Source of the DNA: Punctularia strigosozonata HHB-11173 SS5
Lineage: Eukaryota > Basidiomycota > Agaricomycetes > Corticiales > Punctulariaceae
Direction: 5' to 3'
DNA length: 64,000 nucleotides
Assembly (NCBI RefSeq): GCF_000264995.1
Contig: NW_006767437.1
Coordinates: forward strand, 250,441-314,440
The notes under the pieces were generated by a model. That model saw only the letters and a program-made list of their open reading frames with translations, had not been told where the DNA came from and did no database searches. This document shows positions 44,734 through 56,584 of the stretch, one piece after another; the stretch's first letter is position 1; the number at the start of each line of letters is the position of its first letter. The translations under genes and the position numbers were made by a program.

Positions 44734-46955
44734 TCAAGCCGCTGCAACGACGAGCTGGGGCTCGACATCGTGCTCGGCCGCTTCGACAGTCAGCTTGGGA
44801 AGGGTCGGCATCTGCTCGACGACAGGCGTAGCGCCCTCCTCCTCGCTAGAGAAATCTTTTTCGGATGCGCCGAGCTTGTCCGAACGGGAGCTGAGGAACG
44901 AGCGCTTGGACCGCGTGGATGCCGTCCGAGAGCGGTGGACAAAGTTCTCAACCTTCTCGCCGACCTTGCCCATGAACGAATGGTGACGCGAGCGCGAAGT
45001 CGACGACGACCAGGAAATTGAGTCGACCAGTGTAGCTCCTGTGTCTACCCTGCCGTGCATCGAAGGTCTGTCGGGCGTCTTCGCTGGGGAAGCCGGGGCC
45101 TGAGGAGGTGACGCCGCAGATTTGACGGTGGGGGCCGTGATATCCGGCATACCGAAGGCGAGCAACGATCCATCGGCAGCATAGTCCGCGTGCACGCGAG
45201 AGCCCGACGCAGAGCTGAACGCCGAGCTGACAGGAGTCGAGCTGGGAGAAAGGGGCGGGGAGATCGGGAAGAGCGTCTTGTCGCTGGCGGTAGAGAACGG
45301 CGAAGCCACGCTGATGACCGAGCTCTCCTGCGATGACGAGGTAGAAACCGTGCTCGCCCATCCCGTCCGTTGCGACAGCGGCGAGGTAACGAAAGGAAAC
45401 CCGGAGATGTGCGCCGCCGCCTCGTCTTTTCCAGCCTGCGCGCTCGCGTGGGCCGTCTCGAGGTGTTGAACGTGCTTCTTGACCTTTGCGAGGCCGCGAG
45501 CCACCTTCGCGCGGACATCGTTGAGAATCTCGTTCTTCGCGAGCGCCAGCTCTTGGAGCACTTGCGCTTTCTCGCGAGCCTCAGCGCGGGCGCGGATGTC
45601 CTTCATCTCTTGCCGGATAGCCTTGCTGAGATCGACGGTGTACCCGAGCTTCTGCACGTGCGTGGGACGCCAGCCGTCGGGCAGACGCTCGTCGACCCAC
45701 CACGAGCGCAGCACGTCGAAGGAGACCATAGGTGTGGGGTGACCCCCGCCGAATATGCCGAGCACAAGGGCCGTCTCGCCGCGGGCAATCTCAGCGTGCA
45801 GACCGTCGTAATCACTCGTGGCGGCCATCGTGAAGCGCGCGAACTGCGCGGCGCGTGCCTTGAGCGATTCAGCTTCGCGCCGGACGCGTGTCGCCGCGAT
45901 GTCTCGAGCGTTGCAATGTGTGCCTACGCTAGTCAGTGAGCATTGCGTTTGTGTGAGATTCTGGATCGCAATGCGCACCAGTGGCAGAGTCCTTGACGAA
46001 GTCGTCAAACATTTTGGGGATCACGGGGCATGGGGCAAAGAGGTCGAACTTGTTGGGGTCAATGTGCAGGCTTGCCTGTGGCTTCGGCTTGAAGCGAACG
46101 GGGGCTGTTAAACGGTGGTAAGCAAATCGCAGATGAGCATATGCTACACAATCTCACCATCTTCGTGGCAAATGCTGGCGTCGTGTTCGACATGGTTGTG
46201 GAGAGCGAAATCGGACAGTTCGACGCGGGGATGCAGAAGCCTATGGATCGCGATTGAGATTAAATGCTCCAAGCCCTATGAATATCCGTACGTGTTTCGG
46301 ATCAGCCACAAGAAGTTAACGGGCCAACTCGTGATGGTCTTCCAGTTGTCGGGGGCAGACTTCCAGACCGTGATAGGGTTCCAAGAGAGCGTGGGAAATT
46401 GGATGACAGGGTTATTGAACAGATAGAAGCCGCCTATATACGACTGAATGAGAAGATATGAGGGCTGATATGAATGAGATGTACGCACCGTACGAGAGGA
46501 AATAGGCGAGAGGCATGGAGATGTTGTAGCATGCCATCAAGCCATTGGCCAAATCACGGCCAGAGAGATTCTTGCCGTCTCTCGATCTGTGAACGCGCAT
46601 ACTTATCAGCCTAACCGTGCTCGTCTGCGTTCCAAGAAATGGTTTACATGTAACCGTGATTGGCCATGGTGTTCAGCGCCGGGCACGGTGCACGCGAATC
46701 GCCTTCCTTTGGAGGGATGTACGCGTGCGGATCGTCGTGAAGCATCGCGATCTCGTCTTCGGTGTACCTACTGCGCATCTCCTTGGAGAACGCGTGAAAG
46801 GGACATTTCCAGTGGCCCTCGCGGGCAGCCGGAGCCGGAGCGAAGAACGACCAGATGCGCTTCCCGATGGACCAGAGAAGGGCGGAGAGGGTGAACGCCG
46901 CGAGGACGTCGGATACCTTGCGGCGCATCGCGGAGGCGGGCGTCAGCGAGGGCAT
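44734..46955 (-). CDS. Heme-thiolate peroxidase (chloroperoxidase/peroxygenase family) with long C-terminal tail
   Basis: Peroxidase family 2. Exons include 46955-46648, 46586-46489, 46433-46292, 46240-46158 and from 46104 on; phases agree throughout. The N-terminus has a signal anchor (SDVLAAFTLSALLWSIGKRI). HWKCPFHAF and AYIPPKEGDSRAPCPALNTM hold the PCP motif whose Cys ligates heme; RDGKNLSGRDLANGLMACYN follows. The acid-base region HNHVEHDASICHED (EHD) is present. An extra ~47-residue segment (GGFYLFNNPVIQFPTLSWNP onward) sits between YFLSYG and the EHD exon. The catalytic domain ends around FDVLRSWWVDERLPDGWRPT. About 290 more residues follow: a helical stretch, then Ser-rich sequence with SLLAFGMPDITAP and GKVGEKVENFVHRS. 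Likely membrane-anchored. Substrate unknown; peroxygenase versus other activity cannot be decided here. Confidence 0.88.
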
Positions 46956-47927
46956 CGTCGGTGCCGGTGGAGGAGGGGGACGGCGGTGGGGACTTGGCCG
47001 ACGCACCGCGGTCTTTTATCCCGAGGAGGGCCTCGCTCGGCCGTAGGTTTGACATCTGGTGATAAGTTACGACGCGTCGGAGCAGGCGAAGCCCCGATCG
47101 GCGGTCCTTTCCCACGCCCTTATTGGCCCAGGATTACTAAGCGCCGCCATCTCACGCTCAAGCGCCCGCAGCAATCGCCTTATTTGGTAAGATCGCGGGG
47201 CTGCGATGCCTCCGTGATTCGTGGAAACCTTGGGCCTCATCTCACACACGACACCGCTCCTCACCGCTCCGTCGGGCGTCGGCCATCTGCGCGACCATGA
47301 GGGGGACTGGACATAGCCTTGCTTTCACCTCCATTTGTTACCTTCACTACCGCATGCTGCTTTTGAAACGCTCATCAGAGGCGTTGGTTGACTGCACATC
47401 ACACTGCAACAGGCGCCACTCGCGTTCCGCCCCAGGAAATATCCGTTTCTCAGCACCATGGGACAGCGTGGCAGTTAGATTTCCAAAACAGTCGTTTCCC
47501 AGCCATACTGATCAATCGCGCGGGTCTCTGCCGCATAGGCCGCAGGGAAACTGTACATACATTGAATGTATGTACAGTTCCTTTGAGGTCATCCGACCGT
47601 CCTCGACCGTCAAAGCAGATCTCGACCCTGCTTCCTTCATATAAGAGACGCATCGATTCAAACCTTCATACTTATCAGAACCGCATCGACTCTCGTCTGC
47701 GTCATACTGATCTTGAGCCCAACTTTTTTTGAGCAGATCAATCTTGTAATTTCAAACGCCCGCGACGCCGCGCTTCTACAGCAAGCAGGCTAGAACCCCG
47801 CCCCACAAACCTTCTGAGCTCCAGTTTGAGTGAACAGTTGAACACACGGCACATTGCGCAGCCAGCAATCGCGATTATCAACGATAGCAGTGTGTATGCG
47901 GTCGACGCGGATTGAATTTGCGCGGTT
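46956..47927. other. Intergenic with a 31-nt palindrome
   Basis: About 970 bp. Upstream region of the peroxidase plus the 3' flank of the kinase-like gene. The only marked structure is the palindrome at 47549-47579. Confidence 0.5.
47549..47579. repeat. Perfect palindrome with 15-bp arms
   Basis: Left arm AACTGTACATACATT, one central G, right arm its exact reverse complement. It could form a hairpin or bind a dimeric protein. It lies about 600 bp upstream of the peroxidase start. Confidence 0.9.
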
Positions 47928-48723
47928 CTAGGACCTAATCATCATACCAAGGCTCCATAACGTACCCGTTTCGCAAGGCAACAACCTTCCAGTCCAGCTC
48001 CAATCCGGTATCTCCGACACCGAACGGGTGCTGTCGTACTTCCTTGACATATCGAAATCGAGGATACGCCATGGGTAGGTTCTGCCCGTGTACGGGGACG
48101 GTAAGCTCGGCAAACCGGGAGGACAAGCCGGGGTACGACGAAAGTGCTGCCTGATGTCACCGTGCTCGATCCTGTATTGGCCGAGCTCCTTCACCAAAGC
48201 CATAATGTTGGCGCAGCCATGTCACGCTACAAGACCATGCTGATGTTTACTGGAGATCCTTTGTCATGTCGAGGCCGAACGGTAGTTCCTCCTCACCAAG
48301 TTCTTCCAGGAGAAGCACGGATATTTGACTTTCCTTGCCGCGAGCAATGGTGCGCCTGGGGTCACGACTCGCGTACGACTCTCTTGACATGGGTTTCTTG
48401 CCGTCCTCACTCCATTCGCGTGATGCCCACGGAGTAGGGACGCAGCCTTGAGGCGCGAGCGCCTCGAAGAAGCCAAAGCAACGGGGTAATACAGAGCTCT
48501 GCAGATGCTGCATCTCGTCGTATAGAACCAAGTCTCACAAATGAGCCGATCTGAGAAATCTGGACCTGTTATCTTCACGACCAACGGAGGCACCCTTACG
48601 TCAGCCACAACTGAACTATCAGCAGAGCCGAACCTGAACCTCAGTCGCTCGGTGAACGACTCCTACTCGTCCACTGGAAATCTGAGGGCCCAAGGACAGT
48701 TCCATAGTCAAAGAGCCTGGAGG
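47928..48723 (-). CDS. Protein kinase-like protein (Agaricomycete type), 5' end unresolved
   Basis: Kinase-fold features on the minus strand: ELSLGPQISSGRVGVVHRAT (loop resembling the Gly-rich loop), PPLVVKITGPDFSDR (Lys in VVK), LICETWFYDEMQHLQ (Glu helix), SVLPRCFGFFEALAPQG, SQISVLLLEELGEEELPFGL (hinge), then RIEHGDIRQHFRRTPACPPG (catalytic-loop-like, HGD instead of HRD) and YPWRILDFDMSRK (DFD instead of DFG). The lobes lie in at least two exons with an intron around 48240; I could not fix its borders. A start may lie at 48700 (MELSLGP) or further upstream. HGD and DFD are usual in this fungal kinase-like family, which may be weakly active or inactive. The neighbour upstream is a DUF6697 gene on the same strand. 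Confidence 0.6.
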
Positions 48724-49123
48724 AGGTAACCCTGAAGGCGGACGAGCCGACACACCGGCAGGATCCGGCGTCGAGTCATGGCAGATAGGTATATAGTCCG
48801 TGGAGACTGTTTCGCGATAAAGAAACGTTTGGAGCAGCCAGGGGGCCCGAAAAGCCGTTCAGACATATTCGCGCCACACTATTGGTTTCCTGGTTTGCGT
48901 GCAGAAAACCATCAGATTTCGGAGGAAGACATATCACACACTATCGGTGTACCAGATTAAAGCAGTCCATACGGCGGCGTCAGCTGTAAGGTTGGGTTCA
49001 AGTAGGGAAGTACGCGTCGTCTGGTCCTGCGGTGGGGTGCTGGAAAGTTTGCAGCTCATGCTCAAACGCGTTCATGTGATGGCATCACTTTACTTGGACG
49101 ACATTCGATTGGCGCGTCTCGTC
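48724..49123. other. Short spacer between the kinase-like and DUF6697 genes
   Basis: About 400 bp. It may contain an unresolved first exon of the kinase-like gene (an ATG frame at about 48865, MSERLFGPPGCSKRFFIA). No other feature seen. Confidence 0.35.
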
Positions 49124-50357
49124 CTACTCCCGTTTCCAAAGTACACTCCTTCCTTGCGCCAGGAATACAAATGCTGTGCCCAGCAGCTCATCATAGCCCA
49201 TGTTCTGCAGAACGGCAAGGGTGATCCCGCTCTGCCCCACGTCCAGTCGAGCGCGCCAGTTCCGAGTGGGGTCAGACGCGTGCCAACTGCGCAAGACGTC
49301 CTGCTTCACCTGCATGTTCCTGTTAGCGCTCGTTATATGATGGGAGAGACGCAACACCGACCTCTTCGTCAAGGCTCAGCCAAATTGGCAGAGGCATCCA
49401 ATCCCACGTCTGAACGAATCTGTACGTTCCAAAGTACGTGACCCATTCAGCTCCCCGGTGCACGAACAAGCTGAATGGCTGTGCTTGAGAAGGGCGGTGG
49501 TGCTCAAACGCAAGGCTGTCTCTGAGGGGCTCATGCATCCTCCGTATACGAGACTGAAATTGGGCATGTCGCACATAGAAGGAACCGTGCTCCCCCGGAC
49601 TGTTCAGCTTAGGTATTAACATGTCCTCCTCCCGAAGGAAGAGGACGGATCGGTTGTCAGCGCCCTGTATACCCATCGCCACATCAGCCAAAAATATGTC
49701 GTCGAGAAGTGGTAGAAGACATGAACTGACGAGGAAGTGTTCTACGAGGGACCTGCGTATGCGGACGCGCGTTCGCAGTTTCGCCATGGACGGAATGCCG
49801 CTTGCCTCGCGGATCTCAGACGTGAATCTCGAGGTATCTATTAGGCTGCTGCCACCAAAGCCACTGTCACTACTGGACGAGAGCAGCGCAAGAGTAGCTT
49901 GTCTCTTGGCGTTGTCCTCTTCCAAGCTCCTGGCGACGAGATGCTGGAACCACATCTCGTGCAGTTCACGTACCTTGGTGAGGTCGCGTTGGTACTGCTC
50001 GTCTTCAGGCACCACTGGATTCGGGGGTTCAGGGTTTTCGATGCGGCCCTCTGCATGGAGTTGCTGCCAGGCTCGTTTGAACCACTGATCCGCTCCCGAT
50101 TCAGAGGATTTTTTTGACTGGGTGAGAGGGCCTGCTTTCGCGCCGGTATCCATAACCTGCATGGGGAGCACTTGGCGTGCCACAGTCGTCTCGCGCGCCA
50201 CAGCCTGCGACGCATCCTCAACCAAGGGTGTTTTCCCGACGGTGCGGCGTGATACCGTGGATCTTCGCCGACGGCGTGGCGTCGTAGTACTGAGCGCAGG
50301 AGGTTTGGACGCGTCGCTCTTCCTCCGAGCGGCGATCCGCTCCGCTACTTGCCTCGG
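49124..50357 (-). CDS. DUF6697-like domain protein
   Basis: Minus-strand gene. The first exon seen begins at an acceptor at 50357 and encodes a basic region (ARRKSDASKPPALSTTTPRR), then a charged helical region (DQWFKRAWQQLHAEGR, ELHEMWFQHLVARSLEEDNA). The C-terminal part resembles DUF6697: REEDMLIPKLNSP, VTYFGTYRFVQTWDWMPLPI, WLSLDEE, then after an intron VKQDVLRSWHA and LQNMGYDELLG, with stop at 49124. In this family a YCGLY-like motif followed by EW..L..EVK and a C..V.FD..LY motif is usual; here the pattern is kept with changed residues. The start codon lies in an upstream exon I could not place. Function unknown. Confidence 0.6.
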
Positions 50358-50363
50358 CTAGCA

Positions 50364-51024
50364 TGATGGAGGTCAATCGACTAATCAATAGGAAGAGGTG
50401 AACCACGAACCATATATTGCGGCGCCAGAAAACAGGGAGGATTAGGAGTAGCCTAGTAAGCGCAGCGCCAACAGTCGTAGGATTTGTTGCCTACGCGTCC
50501 AGGTGATACGTGTCTTTTTAAGACAGCAGACATGGTGGCATTGTCAGCTTGCAAGGCCACCGGACCACCGATCTTGTCCACTCCCGTGGACCGCCAATGC
50601 CCCAATGCAGACCAGTCCAATGGGATATGTGCCAGCGGGAGTAATTTGTTTCCAGCGCCGTGTCCGGATCATACGGCCACGACGGAAGGCTAGTACTTCG
50701 AGATCATCGTAGGGACTCTACAGGTGACCTGCGCATCTGTGGCTTGTGCAACGCCATTACAATGTCGCACGTAAGGCATACCAAAGAACAATCGTGGAAC
50801 AAGTTCGCTCGAGCTTGTATAAGTTAGAGTGGACATAGCGTCCTTGTCGTTGTCCACTATGCACTGCTAGTGGGACTGGAATGAACGACTCGGAGGAGGC
50901 CGAGGCCGCTACGCCTACGAGGTGACACCACGTGTGTACGCATTGAGTATTAGCAACACAGCCACCCTTTCCTCCCGAATTTTAGAAAGCTTGCAGCTTG
51001 CAGGCTGCTCCCTCCTCGAACGGT
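50364..51024. other. Intergenic upstream of NLE1
   Basis: About 660 bp between divergent genes. Possibly contains the first exon of the DUF6697 gene and the NLE1 promoter. No repeat or RNA found. Confidence 0.45.
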
Positions 51025-52994
51025 ATGGCGACTCTCCTTCCCCCACCCAAGCGGCAGAAGGTGTACCACGGCGTACCAGAACCAGAACCAGAACCCGTTC
51101 AGCCTGCACCAAATGTCGTTGTGCAATTCGTCTCCGAAGATGATGGCAAGCCTTTAGCTCCTGCCGTGAATTTGCCTGCCAACATTCCACGGGATGCCTT
51201 GGAATCTCTGGTGAACAAACTAAGTACAACGGTGTGCACGAATCATTTCCTCGCTTGTAGGCTGTCTAATGACTTTCGCCAGGACGATGATCCGGTGCCG
51301 TTCTCGTTTTCTATAGCTGTACCCGGGGACACATCCAACAATGGCGCCCCTACCCGGATCGTCATCTCCAACTCTATTGAAAAAGATGTACTATCACATC
51401 CTACCCATGACTTCTCGCCTGAAGATATATTCGTGATACAATGCTCCCCACAAGCCGTATTCAAGGTGCGGCCCGCAACGCGGTGCTCTTCGACTCTGAG
51501 CGGACACTCCTCGCCTATACTCTGCGCATCTTTCTCGCCAACTGGTAATTTGCTTGCGACCGGATCCGGCGACTGTAATGCACGACTGTGGGACTTGTTC
51601 ACGGAAACACCTAGCCATGTACTGTCAGGGCACAAGGGCTGGGTGCTATGCGTTGAATGGGACGGCATGGAGAGGAAGCTTGCGACCGGCGGACATGATG
51701 GCCATGTACGTCCTTAAGGCTTGATTCGGTATGTCATGTACCTAACGCATGATGTCTGCCAGGTACGACTATGGGATCCCAAGAGCGGCAAGCCGATAGG
51801 TGACGCCATGAGGGGCCACACGAAATGGGTCACATCCATTGCATGGGAACCGATACATATGTACGTCAAGCTGCATGCGCTGTCGATCCCATCTTCCTCA
51901 TGTCGTTGATAGCAATGCCGCAGCACCTCGCCTGGCTTCCTCCTCTAAGGATGGCTCGGTCCGCGTATGGTTAGCATCGACAACGCGACAGCTTGAATAC
52001 ACGCTTGGAGGGCATTCAGCCAGTGTAAACGTTGTGCGATGGGGTGGAGGCGGCGTAGGAGGTAAAGGTGTTCTTTATACCGCCTCTAGCGATCGCACTG
52101 TCCGCGTGTGGGATGCCAATGGTGTTCGTATCCCTATTGCGCCGCATGCTGCCATCGCTCATCTGATCAAACGCAGGGAAAGCCGATCTATACCCTGAAA
52201 GATCATGCGCACTGGGTGACCACATTGGCCCTCAACACCGATTTCGTTCTTCGAACTGGACCTTACGACCACACGGGCAAGAAACCGAAGTCAGATCAAG
52301 AAGGTAGCGAATTCATGCCGTGCCAATACGACGCTTTCTCACAGTTTTCCTACCAGCGCAATCCCTCTCCAAAGCACGATATGACGCGCTCGCCACCTCC
52401 GTACCCGAACTTCTCATCTCCGGCTCGGACGATCAGACGCTCTATTTGTGGTCCTTGTTCCCCGCCTCGGGCGATGCGGGGAAACCAAAGCCTGTTGCGC
52501 GTCTGACCGGACATCAAAAACAGCTGTCGCACGTCGCCTTTTCCCCAGACGGACGCTTCGCGGCCTCCGCTGCGTTTGATAATAGCGTGCGGATTTGGGA
52601 GGGACGGACGGGCAAGTTTGTAGCCACGTTGCGAGGTCATGTCGGTGCAGTTTACCGCCTAGCCTGGAGCGCCGACTCGAGACTGCTCGTTAGCGCGAGC
52701 AAGGACAGCACACTCAAGGTGCGTCCGAGATCGCGAAATATCGCGTGCTCTGTTCGTCACTGGGCACGATGTTGATCTGTTCGTCGCTGGGCACGACGTT
52801 GATCCTGCTGATCCACAGATCTGGGATTTGAAGACATACAAGTTAAAAACGGACCTTCCCGGTCACACGGACGAAGTGTACTGCGTGGACTTCGTAGCTG
52901 ATAAGGTCGTGAGCGGTGGCCGCGACCGGAAAGTGAAGATGTACGCTACTACTTCCTCTGCGCTGCTTTTCGCTCCGGTGACTATAGACGCTGA
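51025..52994 (+). CDS. NLE1: Notchless/Rsa4 WD40 ribosome-assembly factor
   Basis: Rsa4/NLE1 is needed for maturation of the 60S subunit, acting with the AAA ATPase Rea1 in the nucleolus. Start at 51025 (MATLLPPPKRQKVYHG). The N-terminal NLE domain includes NVVVQFVSEDDGKPLAPAVN, LPANIPRDALESLVNKLS and PVPFSFSIA. WD repeats follow: STLSGHSSPILCASFSPTGN, GDCNARLWDLFTETPSHVLS, WDPKSGKPIGDAMRGHTKWV, ASSSKDGSVRVWLASTTRQL, SSDRTVRVWDANG, GSDDQTLYLWSLFPASGD, LTGHQKQLSHVAFSPDGRFA, RGHVGAVYRLAWSADSRLLV and GHTDEVYCVDFVADKVVSGG. The last exon seems to be only seven bases (acceptor at 52987), giving the end RKVKIR. At least eight introns. Family certain. Confidence 0.93.
52751..52804 (+). repeat. Two 27-nt tandem units in an NLE1 intron
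   Basis: Units at 52751-52777 and 52778-52804 begin TGTTCGTCACTGGGCACGAT and TGTTCGTCGCTGGGCACGAC and differ at two positions. They lie in the intron before the last WD repeat. Confidence 0.85.
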
Positions 52995-53583
52995 TTGTAT
53001 TTGTCCAGATGGAAGAACTAGAGACTGCGTTAGGCATAGTTTGGTTACTGTCGCAATAGCTCTCGCCATAAACTACTCTCTTGGTCTTCGTCAGTCCGCG
53101 TGTTGCTCACAGTCGGCGAAATAAGAACGAGCATCGGAGCTGAAGGAGTCTGGTTGAACCGATATCTGTAACCTGCCGAGTGGAGTATCACCGCCGTCGT
53201 AGAGCTTGGCCTGACCTTACTCTATATATCGATATGCTGCTTATGTGTTCCCTCAGTCCGCCATGGAGTTGAGGAAAGATATTCCGTCGTTGGCAGAGTC
53301 CATGTTGCACCGGCTTCGATGGTGAGCCAGCCCATGGCGCAGCACGCGGTCACTCGCCGTCTCGGACTTTATCTTCTCGCAGAAGCCTCCCTGAGCCTTC
53401 CTGCCATGCAACAATAGCGACGAAACGCTCACGACCCACGCTGCGCATCTCGCCTCCTGAGATCGACCTGACCTTCCGTCGGACTGTGGTCTCATTCCTA
53501 TATGAGTGCCGGTCTGCGACCAGTTGCTGCCTGAGGTTTCAGTCTGAGCACTCCGGCCCAAGCAGAACCGCTACCAGCCCGAC
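52995..53583. other. Intergenic between NLE1 and the S53 peptidase
   Basis: About 590 bp in a tandem plus-strand arrangement: NLE1 3' flank and peptidase promoter. Nothing specific recognised. Confidence 0.45.
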
Positions 53584-56013
53584 ATGCTCTGGTCTTCGCT
53601 CGTTACCGTCGTCGTGTACGGTCTTGCTCAGGTTGCTCAAGGAAAGCCGCTTGGTTCCAAGCGATGGGATGAACTCTCGATCAAGCACGAATGGGTGGAA
53701 GTACCTCGCGGGTGGACGCTCGAGGGACCAGCTCCGGCGGAGCACAAGGTACGAATAACCTGTGTCCAAGGGGGCTAAATTGACAGACGTACGCGCACAG
53801 TTCGTCATGCGCCTAGCCCTGAAGCAGGACGGCTTTGATGAGCTCGTGAGGCACCTCTACGAGGTTTCGGAGCCTACACACGAGCGCTATGGGAACCACT
53901 TGTCCAAGGAGGAGGTCGACGCTCTGATCGCTCCTCACCCTGATACCGCCGACTTGGTCGAAGCATGGCTCGCGCATCATGGCATACAGTCGTCGGACTG
54001 CCACCGCTCCGATGCTGGAGATTGGATTAAAGTTTCTGTATCCGTCGAGCAGGCAGAACAAATGCTTAGTATGTTATAGTCCCCCTCTCGTCGGCACTGA
54101 TCCTGACGAAGTCGCCGGCAGGCACCAAGTACAATGTCTACACTCATGAGACGACCGGAGAGCAAATTGTTCGCGCCATGAGCTATAGCCTCCCTAGCGT
54201 CCTCGAAGGCCATATCGAAACCGTTGCCCCAACGACGTGAGCTGCCACCTTCTGACCTCGTACATAACGTTTGATTGCCTGCACACAGTTACTTCGGTAC
54301 CATGCGCGCCATGCGAGCGACCAACCACGTCTCTCCAGTGAAGCCTATCGAGAACGACCACGAGCTTCAGGCTCTTGTGAGCCCCGGAAACCTCGCCACT
54401 GTTCCTGCGTCTTGCGCTACGACTATCACTCCAACTTGTCTCCGGGCGCTCTACAACTCCTCTACGTATGTGCCCAAAGCTACTGCAACGAACGTTATCG
54501 GCGTCGCGGGATATCTGGAAGAGTTCGCGAACAACGCGGACTTGCAGACTTTCTTCAACCGTTTCCGGACCGATGCCGTTGGACAGACATTCGAGACGGT
54601 GCTAGTTAACGGTGGCGGTAACAATCAGAACGAGCCGGGAACCGAGGCCAAGTATGTAGACCCCCTGTTTACCAGCAGATTATGAGCTCACGTTTGTAAC
54701 AAGCCTTGATATCCAATACACGGAAGGGTATGTTCTCAGGAGCATAGTTCACATCGAAGCCTTACTGACTTTAGCACCCCGTAGGATCACGGCACCGACA
54801 CCCAATGTCTACTTCAGCACTGGAGGCAGCCCTCCGTTTACTCCTGACAGCTTCGTGAGTGCAGCCTCCTTCGTTCGATGAATGGCACTCAAATTCTCGA
54901 AGACGACCACCAACAGCAATGAACCATACCTCGACTTTTTGGACTTCCTTGGCACCCAAAGCTCAATCCCGCAGACCATCAGCACCTCATACGGTGACGA
55001 CGAGCAGACCGTCCCTAAGGATTATGCCACTTCGGTCTGCAACCTCTTCGCACAATTTGGCGCCAGAGGGACTAGCTTCCTGTTCAGCAGCGGTGACGAG
55101 TGAGTGCTCCCGCTATTTGTATTGTCATGCAGGTATACTGACGCGCCTTATCCTGTAAGGGGTGTTGGCGGTGGCAGCTGCCGAACAAACGACGGTACCA
55201 ATGTTGTGCGTTTCCAGCCAGAGTTCCCCGCGTCGTGTACGTGCCTTGAACTGGCCCTGAGGAAGTATCTTACGTCGTTATAGGTCCCTTCGTGACCGCA
55301 GTCGGTGGCACCATCAAGATCAACCCGGAGGTTGCCGTGTCCTTCTCCGGTGGAGGCTTCTCCAACTATTTTGCCCAGCCCAGTTACCAGACGGCCAAGG
55401 TGCAGACTTTCTTGACAGCACTTGGTAGCACCAATGAGGGCCTTTTCAACGCCAGTGGACGTATGTCGCTTCGGACCCAAATGCTGAGATCATGCATTCT
55501 GACGCCTCGTTCAAGGCGCCTACCCCGATGTTGCTGCCCAATCTGAAGGCTTCCAGGTCGTGATTGGTGGACGGGTCACCTCTGTAGCCGGAACCAGTGC
55601 TAGCGCCCCTGTAAGTTCGATCTATCACACCTAGACCATGCTCATTCAAGACGCTCAGACATTCGCTGGGATCGTTGCTCTGCTCAACGATTTCCGGCTT
55701 TCGAACGGGAAATCCTCCCTGGGCTTCCTGAACCCGCTTTTGTACAGTGCAACTACCGGCTTGACGGATATCACAAGCGGCTCCAACCCCGGCTGTTCGA
55801 CTAATGGATTCACAGCTCGCGCTGGATGGGACCCGGTGAGTCACATAGAAGGAACAATACGTTGGTGCCGCATGCTGATAGCAAACTATGCTCACATAGG
55901 TTACGGGGCTCGGCACACCAGGTCAGCGTCTACCTCAGTACACGAGGAAACCCTGAGCTAATCCGATCTACGTAGACTTCGGAAGGCTTCAGAGCGTCGT
56001 ACTCAACGCGTAA
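53584..56013 (+). CDS. Secreted S53 tripeptidyl peptidase (sedolisin)
   Basis: Acidic serine peptidase removing tripeptides from N-termini, secreted for protein digestion. Start at 53584 with signal peptide [20 protein letters not shown]. The pro-domain includes [20 protein letters not shown] and [20 protein letters not shown]. The catalytic domain begins after [32 protein letters not shown] is the usual start region. The catalytic Glu and Asp are in [11 protein letters not shown] (E-x3-D), the oxyanion Asp in FLFSSGDEG, and the nucleophile in VAGTSASAP. Also seen are [53 protein letters not shown] and, near the end, [20 protein letters not shown] with the Ca-binding region. At least nine short introns; stop at 56013. 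Sedolisin family certain. Confidence 0.94.
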
Positions 56014-56584
56014 GCTTTAGTGGGCAGAAGTGGGGATCTGTGAATCTAAAAGGTACCCTTCGTGCAAACAGAGACAAATTGGGAAAAACCATCGCTAAAC
56101 TTGAGATGTTCGAAACTATTCAAGAGTTACTCGAAGGCAATCCCAACGGCTGATCTAACGTCTGCACAGTCGAGGCGTGAGGTACTGTCGAGAAGGAAAG
56201 CACGAAGTTGGGACAATATTGGACGACACATGTCACTCTACGACTTCAATTTGGCGCGTGCGAAAGGATATCGCCCCCCATAGTCACACCAACGGGCAGG
56301 ACATTGTTCGGATAGTACCCCTTCGCAATCGTGAGGGAAGATTGCGATTCTGTACATTCGAGCATTCATCGGGGCCGACATCAGAATGAAACTGTTGTAT
56401 AATAGACGTAGTATTCACTAGACGTGCAGTAAATTACACGAGAGATTCAGAAGTACAGCATTTATCGCATAAGACACATATTCGTAGTCAAACACGATTC
56501 AGTCATGCACCTTCCTGGAAAATAGAACTTCTTGATCATCCACATGAATAATCAAGGTATGCAGGGAAGTCCTTACCGGTACGA
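56014..56584. other. Intergenic, AT-rich
   Basis: About 570 bp between the S53 peptidase and a small minus-strand gene. No repeat or coding signal identified. Confidence 0.45.
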
